Origin: Temnothorax longispinosus
Taxonomy: Eukaryota; Arthropoda; Insecta; Hymenoptera; Formicidae
Reading direction: 5' to 3'
Assembly: GCF_030848805.1 (NCBI RefSeq)
Contig: NC_092363.1
Span: 17,392,600-17,456,599, forward strand
DNA: 64,000 nt
The notes below the pieces were generated by a model that was not told the origin of the DNA, did no database searches, and saw only the letters and a list, made by a program, of their open reading frames with translations. A program made the translations under genes and the position numbers. Positions 27,222-36,800 of this stretch are shown here, in pieces (the first letter of the stretch is position 1; each line of letters begins with the position of its first letter).

Positions 27222-28117
27222 GTGAGTGATTTTTTTTATTTTAATGTCGAGGCAATGGATTTTGGATAATTAATGTATTGGTAAAAAGTGTTCTGCATTA
27301 ATCGCATGAAATATCTGAATATAGATATTATTTATTCCTACAATTATAGAAAAAATTAAAACATTAAAGATTGAGAATATAAAAATATATTACAAATGAA
27401 TATATTATAATCTGTAATCTGTTGCCTCGAAATGGATAGGCTCGGAAATGGAGAGCCTAGAAAATATTTTTATAATTTATAATTTAATATTAGTGCAAGT
27501 ACACCGAAACTCGAAGAAGTAAAAAATACTCGCTTATTTACTATTTAATATGAGATTGAATCTGAGATTGAATTTATATAAGTGTATAAAAACAGTATAA
27601 AAAAGTTAAAAGTAAGTATCAAAACAAAAGACATAATCATTGTCTTTAATCTGCACATTACATTACATAAAAAAGAGTAGTCTAGAATATAGCCAAATAT
27701 AGCCCAGATTTTTTACGGGAATCAAGTTTATAAAGGTATTTGTTATATCTAGTTGCCTAGAACTATGTAAGTAGCGTATTTTATTTTCAGATGCTGTTTT
27801 TGAGAAACGTTCCTTTATATTCAATTTATCTATATTGTTTTGGAATTGCCAGATTATCACAAACATATAAATGTCATTATTAAAATATAAAAAAATTTAT
27901 TGGCACTCATTTTAACAATTATATTATTATACGCGCGTGCGCATGTTAGAATTTAATTATTAAAATAAATTATATTGCGTAACATAAATTATGTAAATGT
28001 AGGAGCAAATGTAGGACCAGTTATTGCAGTTCAGATCGGACTGTCAATTATATTCACGAACATCTCGATGATGTACAAAATTTAATGCCCTCAGGATTTC
28101 GATATAATATAATTGCT

Positions 28118-28663
28118 GATACATTAATCTATGCACTTGCAAATTAATCTCAATAAAATCTCGTCAAATATAATATATGACAGGGAAACAGATAATTCGT
28201 GTCGGAAATAAATACAACATAATTAAATTATATCAGATTTTTAAAACATTATTGGTAATATTGGCAATAATTAAATCATATCATATATTATATTATAATT
28301 ATTAAGGTATTAATATTAATAATAATTTCATCTAAAATTTACAATCTTAATGCACTGTACGTAATAAATTCCAAGATTGTTGTTTTTAATTCTATTTTTT
28401 TTTCTATCATTCAAGGAATGATATAAGATTCAATTCTTTCAAAATATATGCGCTACGGAATTCATTTCGTTCGCCATAAATTTTGGAATCGAAATCTACT
28501 ATCCTATAGAAGGATTTATAGCCACTAACATTTCTTTGGCGAACGTCACATGAGGTTGTTTGGATTTATACGAGATATTATACTAATTCTCACAGAAGGG
28601 TACTAAATATAAGAAAAAAAAGGAAATGGATAGAGCCTAGAAAATATTTTTATAATTTATAAT
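28118..28663. mobile_element. Insertion (~545 bp) within the left arm of the fold-back element
   Basis: The left arm diverges from the right arm after ataatataattgctg (near 28116) and resumes at cgttgttttaatggcagcc (near 28663). The inserted DNA ends with gagcctagaaaatattttta and the following ataatttataat, a tract that also occurs just outside the left end of the whole element (near 27450-27485). The insertion therefore seems to include a copy of the outer flank, suggesting nested or aberrant transposition. Confidence 0.55.
28428..28550 (+). pseudogene. Degenerate MFS/FLVCR-like transporter fragment
   Basis: One frame reads EFISFAINFGIEIYYPIEGF followed by about a dozen more residues and a stop (TGA at 28551). 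The pattern of acidic residue, aromatic residue, Pro and Glu-Gly after a hydrophobic helix resembles the late transmembrane region of FLVCR-family major facilitator proteins (E-x-x-YP-x-x-EG). An acceptor-like pyrimidine tract plus AAG lies upstream (near 28391-28416), followed at once by an in-frame TGA, so it cannot be expressed as such. It lies inside the insertion of the fold-back element. The similarity was judged by eye and is short. Confidence 0.25.
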
Positions 28664-30706
28664 CGTTGTTTTAATGGCAGCCTGCAATAAGTATTACGTT
28701 TTCTTCTGTGTAATAACGACTATGTTGAAAGAAAGTAATGCGCTCGCGTTACGTATCGTGATTATCCTCGTAAGAGAGTATCGTGAGAATCATACACGGT
28801 GATGCTCGAATTGTCTTGGACGATTGCGTCACGCGCTTCACGTACCGTGACGCATGTAACGAGAATATTTACTTCAAACGACTCCTTTAAAACGTTCCAT
28901 TTTGCCGACCGATTTCAACACAAAAACGGGTTTATGTTGACCGCAATTAGATCACCGTCTATATGTAGAATACAATTTAACATAATAATTTTAAAACATA
29001 ATAATATAACAATATAATAAAAATAGAAACGCGATATTAGAATATACGAGAATCGAGAAAAATTTCTTTTATCGATATAAAACGACCAGATTTCTCAAGT
29101 TTTCCGGAGTTATCTCAAATCTTCGCGTTGAACGATTAATATCGCTTTGTTCGCGCGAGGGAAAATGCTCGTTGGGATCCGTAGTCGTTCCGAGCGCGAT
29201 GGCCATCGATTAGATCGCGAGTGCACGAGCGGACGATCTCGTTCGAACAACCAAAGTCCCAGTGCGCATCGTTTCTCATTTTATCGAATTCGGAATGGTG
29301 CAGAATGTGCGGCGAAATCGGGGTCAGTACTTCGGGACACTGAAAAGTGCATTTCGATCACGCGACGGTCATTGCCTTTTGTCGCGGTGACCCGAAAACC
29401 CGCACGATGAATCCGAAGAAAGATCCCATTGAAGGTAAGAAGAACGACGGGGAATCTTGAAAGATTAAGACCAACGAAATTGGAGTTGTTTCTCCAAACG
29501 TACATTTATGCTTCAACATATATAGCTTTTATTTTAATCGATTTTTAAAATTTTTTAATTTAAATCTTATTATTTTCTAAAATGTTTTTTTAAGCACGTA
29601 CTTAATGTGTTATCGATATTAACTTTTATTAATATCGATAACTCTTACGAGGGGATAATCACGATACATAACGCGAGCGCATTACTTTCTTCCAACATAG
29701 TCGTTATTACACAGAAGAAAACGTTAATACTTATTGCAGGCTGCCATTAAAACAGCGATTATATTATATCGAAATCCCGAGGGCATTAAATTTTGTACAT
29801 CATCGAGATGTTCGTGAATATAATTGACAGTCCAATCTGAACTGCAATAACTGGTCCCGAGATAATGATATGACAAAAGCAATGCATTCTTGTCAATTCT
29901 TTATTTTGCTCCCACATTTACATAATTTATGTTACGCAATATAATTTATTTCAATAATTAAATTCTAACATGCGCACGCGCGTATAATAATATAATTGTT
30001 AAAATAAGTGCCAATATATTTTTTTATATTTTAATGATGACATTTATATGTTTGTGAAACATATAGATAAATTAAATATAAAGGAACGTTTCTCAAAAAC
30101 AGCATCTGAAAATAAAATACGCTACTTACATAGTTCTAGGCAACTTAGATATAACAAATACCTTTATAAACTTGATTCCCGTAAAATCTGGGCTATATTC
30201 TAGACTACTCTTTCGATATGTAATAATGTGCAGATTAAAGACAATAATTATGTCTTTTGTTTTGATACTTACTTGTAACTTTTTTTTACTTTTTCGAGTT
30301 TCGGTGTACTTGCGCTAATATTGAATTTTATTGTCGTTGTCGTTTATTCGCGGCAAGATGATAGGAAAATAATATTATAAAATTATGACGTGCGATATTT
30401 TAAAAAAGATATTATTCTGCAGATAAATACTCTTTTGAAAACTTAGCATCTAAACGTATAGATACACTTTACTGAATGAGATAATATATATTTACTTATA
30501 TTTGCTAAATAAGAGAGTGAAGCCTAAAATAAATATTTCGTAATTCTCTCTATATATAGCATTGGTTTAATATTTCTGTACTTTTTCGAAATAAATGATT
30601 TTAACGATATTCGATAATATAAGTAAACGAAGTTATAAAACTTTCTATCGTTTCCATTTCATTCGGGAATCGAAAGTACTGAGGACGAATTAAGAAGCGT
30701 AGAACT

Positions 30707-30839
30707 TTAAGTAGCGTGACTCCGCGATTTAATGGGCTTAGGTAATTCCTTGGCGTTCGCGGATTCATCGAACGGAACTGCTGGAATTTCCATTGATGCT
30801 AAATTCAGATCCTCTTGCAAATTCACCCAATGATTCGCT
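30707..30839 (-). CDS. Peroxidase last exon
   Basis: Follows a T-rich acceptor (TTTTTTTTTTAG) and adds ANHWVNLQEDLNLASMEIPA and a basic end, SRSHAT, before TAA (30707-30709). The phase fits the donor at 31203-31204 exactly. The segment is short, has no Cys and is unlike the repeats. Confidence 0.7.
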
Positions 30840-33800
30840 CTAAAAAAAAAAGTCAGATATTTCAACAAGCGTAAAGTTATATCTTAGTAACTCGCTAACT
30901 AAGGAGAAAAAGACACTTTTGCAGAAGTTGTAAAACGAGTTATAAAAGTTTATTAGCGTTTCAAGATTACCTGTCATGAACATAATGTAGAAACAGATAT
31001 AACTGAATTAATGATATTAAAGGTATTCAATTAAAAGCATTTAATCAAAGGTATATTACGACTATTGCGAAGTAGTGTCTCTCAGTGAAATATACACTTG
31101 TTTGGCTAGTTGATTATGTAAAGCATGTGGGCGATGTATACATCTTGTATACATTGCGGTTTCAAAGCGCAGTTGTTCATGCAAGCAGAATTTAAAAGAA
31201 ATACCTGTCGGAAACGTCAGTCGGTGCAACACTTTCGATGTCTGCCAAGAAAGCACGTTCGAGGTCGTCCACCACGTCATCTCTGCGATTATCATGATCA
31301 GTAATCATGAGCGTAGGTGTCGTCGTCAATTTACTATCGATGCTTTGATTCACTTTAGAGTTCGTTACGGGACCATCAGTAACCGATGCTTCTACTGCAA
31401 TCTTTTCAGACGCCTTTTCTCGAACGAGTGTCTCCTCAGGCCTGTCTGTCGAATAGTGATTATTTTTGGGAATTTGGTCAACTACTTCGCCTGGATATCG
31501 ATGCAACACATTCCTCTCGTAATAATACTGTCCAGCTTTCTTGGTAACTGGTACGCTGGTTTTTTTCGGCTGCGCCAACGGTCTCGGAGTTTCGCTAGTA
31601 GCTTTGTGTTGAGATATGTATCCGGAATGGCCAGGATGCTGGACTGTCTCGATTGTTTCGCTGACGATTGTGACGCTTTGTACCTTCGTTGGTTTAGAAT
31701 TAAAGTGTCCCTCTTGTTTATGTATTTGAACACCAATCGTCGAAGTTTCTGACCAATACGGAGTGCTGGATAATAATTGCTCATTTAAACTGGATGATTT
31801 TGTGGGATTTTTAGAATCATGTTTGTATGAGTCAGTTACAGGGAGTTTGTCGACTGACACCTTTGAAGATAATTTTGATTGATTGTCTTTTTGATAATTC
31901 GGGTGAATTGTTGGGTTCTGGTGGGATAGAAGTAAACTGTAAAACGGATCTTTGCTAAAAGGAGGTTGAGTACTGCTTTCTTTCGTATAGAGTGAGACAT
32001 CCGTCCAACTACTTTGAGTGGACGACAGTATTTTTTGATAAATCGGAGTAGTATCAGAGTATCGATTGTAATTATTATTTGTAGAAGACGAAGTACTCGA
32101 ATCTGTAGGCGTATTTTTTTGATAAGAAGGAATATTCGTTCCTTCACGTTCGGAAATCGGAACAGATCCATAAAGTCCACCTTGTACAGGATCCTTGATG
32201 GAATGCACCGAGTCTTTTTTCCAAAATTGAGAATTATATTCGTTACTTGGCCTCGTAGTCGATAATATTTGATGAGAATTGTCAGTGCTATAACTTGATA
32301 GTTTAATGTTCGGCTTTTTCTGATATACATCAGGATCGTCGTAATCATACGGTTTCTCGCTAGGTCTCTTCTGATAATCGTTCCACTGTCCCTGATATTG
32401 TGGTTTATTAGAATTAGCAGGATAACCTTCATTCGGTCTGTTAATCAAATCATCGTTTTGTAAATGGAAATTTTCGACACTGCTTGGTTTTTGTATGCCA
32501 TATGGTTCCTGATTCGGCCTGTCTGGCCGCAAGTTTAGTGAGCTTATGAATCCGTTATAAATTGGTCTCTGTACGTGATACAAATCATCATTTGATTGCG
32601 AGTTGCCTGGAGGTTTAGGTCTATTATAATCTGGTCCGTTGTACAGTTCATCGTTTGATTCGAAATTCGGTCGGGAATTTTGCGGCGTGGAAGGTCTATG
32701 TCCATCGTAACTTGGTTTGTATGTGTGATAAGGTTCGTTATTCAATACGTAATTCGGTCGCGTGGTCGTCGAAGGTCTATGTCCATCGTAATTTGGTCTG
32801 TGGGTATGATGAGATTCATTATTTATTATATACACATTCGGTTGAGAATTCGGTCGTGTGGTCGTTGAAGGTCTATGTCCATCGTAACTTGGTTTATGCG
32901 TGTAATAAAGTTCACTACTCGATACGTAATTCGGTCGTGTGGTCGTTGAAGGTCTATATCCGTCATAACTTGGTCTGTGGATATGATGAGATATATTATT
33001 TACTATATACACATTCGGTTGAGAGTTCGGTCGTGTGGTTGTTGAAGGTTTATGTCCACCATAACTCGGTCTGTGCGTATGATGAGATTCATCATTCGAT
33101 GCATAACTTGGTCGAGAATTTGGTCGTGTGGTTATTAAAGGTTTATATTCATCATAATTTGGTCTGTGCGTATAAAATTCATCACTCGATGCATAACTTG
33201 GTCTGGTCAACTGTATATTTGTCAGAGGTTTAGGACCACCGTAATTCGGTTTCTGCGCCGGTTTTTGTTCATCGTTTAATTCATAGTGTCCAAAATTTTC
33301 TGGAGGCTTAGGTCTTTCATAAGTATGCGTTGGAAGTGAGTCGTGATTTAAGAGTCCGTAATTAATCAAATAACCGTCAACCTCTGGGATTTTAGTAGTA
33401 GATGCCTGCTGGAAATTCGTGTAATAAGTGTAGAGAGTAGGCCTGGGACTACTAGCGAAGTAGTTGTCGTAAACGACGTCGTCATCCTGTGCGAAAGCAG
33501 GCGATCTGTATCCGTAGGCTAGCGGATTCGGATTATGGGGATCGCTGAAAGTGTAGGGAACATATGGCTGACGTGCTAAGTAAGAACTTGGTGAATGTGG
33601 GATAGTCGTCGGTATAGGTTTCCCCTGCGGTCGATACAGAGGATTTATTAAAGGATGGTGAAGGTTTGAGCTTGGTTTAGGCTGCTGTTCCTGTATTTTG
33701 ATATGCGAACCGTAAATACCCTCGTTTACGAAAACAGGTGCGTTTACAGCGTTGTTCTGGACCACGATCGTGACGTTATTGTTGTAGTCCGGGCGTCCAA

Positions 33801-36800
33801 ATGGTCTCTTCAGGACGATTTTATTCTGTTGGTTAACGCTATCCTGGAAAGGCTTTGAAGTTGCAACCTTTGTCGATTCGGAATTAGGTTTTTTCTTCTT
33901 AGTATTGATGTTCTCCTCTCTTTGTCTGGAAACAGAACTACTCGTCTCGGTCGCTGTTCGTTTAGCTTTCTGCGACTTGCCGGTGTCGCCTATGAATTCG
34001 GATGGTCGTTCGGCCCAGAATTCGAGGTTCAGATGCCCGATGGCCGGATCATTGCAAGAAAAACGTTGATTCTTCAACGTATCCGCCGCGAGGAAAACAA
34101 ACGGTTGTATGGTCTTGATGCCGTCCATCGTTCGACACAGTATTTGGGCCAAACTGACTTGTCTGATCTGTTGCAACTGACCGGCGGTGAAGCTGCTTTC
34201 GCTGTCGGGATTCTCATACCAGAATCGATCGCCACGTCGCAGATTACTGAATTGTTGAGCGATTATACAAGCGAAAGTCGGACCGACCAGGCCGCCAACC
34301 ATTGATTTCTCCGCCAGACCAGCTGAGTAGAGGTCGATATCCTCCACCGACGAGTATAGCGATTTAAATTTTCTCGTGATGCTTGGCGACATCACTCTGT
34401 CAAGATCTTCGAAGGTTTTTATTGGGGACAGGCCACAAGGCTCGCGCCATCGCACGTAAGGCGGTAAACCGTGATCTCTTCCCCGCTGAATATTGATAGA
34501 GGCGAGATCCATGCCGAATGCGAAACCGGGCGTTTGAAAAAGATGATTCGTTATTTCTTCGGTTATGAATTCGTCCCGCCTTTGGCAGGGTTGATTCACT
34601 AGTCCTAGAAGAAGGCGATCGACGGATCCCGCCGTATCCAGGTTCGCAGGATTGCTGAACTCGTCGTGAATTGAAACATCTGTGACAGTATTTATTTTTC
34701 GTGTTGATTACTGCTCAATTTTGTTTTAATGAAGTTAATTATGATATCATGTTACAAGCGTTATATTAATAAAAAAAACCGCTTTTTATTTTTTTGTTAG
34801 ATAACTCATTAGATACTTAGAAAAAAAACATTGTGTCTAAATATTTATATATCGTGATTCAAAATTGTATCTGACAGATATCTTTAAGACTGAATATCTC
34901 AAATTAATAAATAGAAGTATATTTTAAGATTTTTAAACAAAATGTTTAATCCGAGAATGAAACGTAAGTGCCACATAAGTCTATTTAATAAATATTGAAT
35001 GTAACTGTATTTTTGCAACGCCTGTAAGCATTTTACCGTGTACTCTACTATGCAGCGAGTACACCGCAATGCAGCAGCATAGGGCACGTGTCTCGAATAT
35101 TTACGCTTATAAAAGTTTATTTTTTCTCTAAAATTTATATTTACTGGTGCTAAATTATTGATCTGATTTTAAATCCAGTAACTAAAGACTTTATACAATA
35201 TTACTTCTTTGTTAGACGACCTATAATTTTCTTCAGATTTTAGAATAAAATTATATTTATCGCTTTATATGCCGTATTTGATGTATGTATTTTAAAATAT
35301 ACTTTATATATGTGCATTTTGATTCTTTATATGTTACGTATTATATATAAAATTATAAACAGAAATGTTTTAGATTTCTGAAATAATTATAGGTTGCCTG
35401 AAAAATGGGCTTTAAAATATATTATTCTTCTTTTCATTATTATAATAATATTAAATATCTAATAATAACATAATATTTGCAATAATTATATTATTGTAAT
35501 AATTTTACTCACTATTAAAGATAGGCCTGTGATCGCTATCAAACCTAATAAAACTCCGCTGGACCAAGGAGTGTCCGAATCGATAAGCCGCTGTAGAAAA
35601 TGAATTTGCAATGGTGGGATTTACGGTCGGATCGTACCCTTCGTAGTAACCCTTTTTAAGAACTTCCAGGTCAAAGATTTTCATCACCTGAGGGCCTGGG
35701 GAACGTTAGTTTGCTTTACTTCAGAACGTTTTATCTCTTTTAATCTTTACGATACTATCGATCATGTTATCTTCGAGTGAATGCAGTAACTACCGAATTG
35801 GAAGTACGTTGTCTTACCAAGAATGATCGGCAGGAACTCTCGATAAGTTATATGTTGGACCACCGCGCCGACGAGCCTTCGAGTTTCTTGAAAAAGTTTC
35901 TCGTCGCTCCAATGGGAGTTCAGGACGGATAGTTCCGTGGCTATCCTGTTGTGCAATCTTAAAAAGACGACGTGCAGGGACGTGAGAGCAGGTTGCTCGC
36001 TTAGACGTCCGTCGCCGGCCCGGAAGCAAGTCGTAGACAGAGACCCGCGTGTGCACAAATCCGATTCGCGTTTCAGGAACGAAGGTCTTCGCGATTGTAT
36101 TCTTCCGTGTTGTAGCAAGCCTAGAAAATCAAAATTTTAGTTGAATGAAATAGGAATTCTAGGCGAATCGGGAAGGGAGTTTCTTCCTCTTTTTCTTTTT
36201 CTCTCTCCATCGAAACTGTCGGAATTGACGCACTCACCGTTACGGAATATCCTCAGACTGTCACTGTGCATGGCGTTACTGCTGTAAACCATGGAGGCAT
36301 CCAAATAACTGGTCACTTGGGTTAATTGTTCTCTTGGGCCAAATTCGCAGCCCTCTTTAGGAGCCGGTCCGCTTCTGAGGAATTCCAAACACCTTACACC
36401 CAGAGGGCCATAGAAGTTGTCGCGCTGATTTACTGCTATCGGAAGACACTCCGGATGCTATTGACACATATTAGAAATATATTTTTTTCTCGTGTGTTTT
36501 TTTCTCGCGGGGAATATCAAAATGCGAACTTTTTGCTAAGCGAAACAAAAGTTACAGTTCATAAATGTTGCAGTTTGATATGGTTACCTGTATCGACACG
36601 ATATGAATCATATCTGTACAAATAAAATGTCTTGGAATGTTTATAATGGATCGGTATCGGTATTACGGCTAGAAGTTACAAATATAATCATTGGTTAATT
36701 TATTACCATGAACTCTGGCGATTGAAAACCGATGCCTCCTTGTAAGCAACACCGTGGTATTGTGCCATTAAATCCTCTGCTTTGACCGGTTGCTATTAAT

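Larger units (their letters stand above)
27481..30331. mobile_element. Large fold-back element with long inverted arms
   Basis: The left arm (about 27481-28783) and the right arm (about 29632-30331) are inverted copies of each other over about 700 bases at high identity. They match from the outer tag near gcaagtacaccgaaactcg to the inner segment around cgctcgcgttacgtatcgtg. The left arm carries two insertions relative to the right, about 75 bases near 27528 and about 545 bases near 28118-28663. The central spacer (about 28784-29631) is not repeated and has no transposase frame. It lies between the unknown plus-strand exons and the 3' end of the peroxidase gene. A non-autonomous fold-back transposon fits best; a local inverted duplication is the alternative. 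Confidence 0.7.
27222..30706. other. Region between the unknown plus-strand exons and the peroxidase 3' end
   Basis: Mostly the fold-back element. In its spacer an ATG at 29407 begins a short frame (MNPKKDPIE) ending at a donor-like GTAAGAAG (29435), preceded by CpG-richer DNA. This could be a first exon or an exon of the plus-strand gene, but no acceptor or partner exon is evident. I see nothing else coding. Confidence 0.4.

Noticed and set aside
32655..33233. 192-codon plus-strand open frame opposite the peroxidase tail
   Set aside because: It is the antisense shadow of the coding tandem repeat; its own repeats (KVYVHRNLVC) mirror the minus-strand units.
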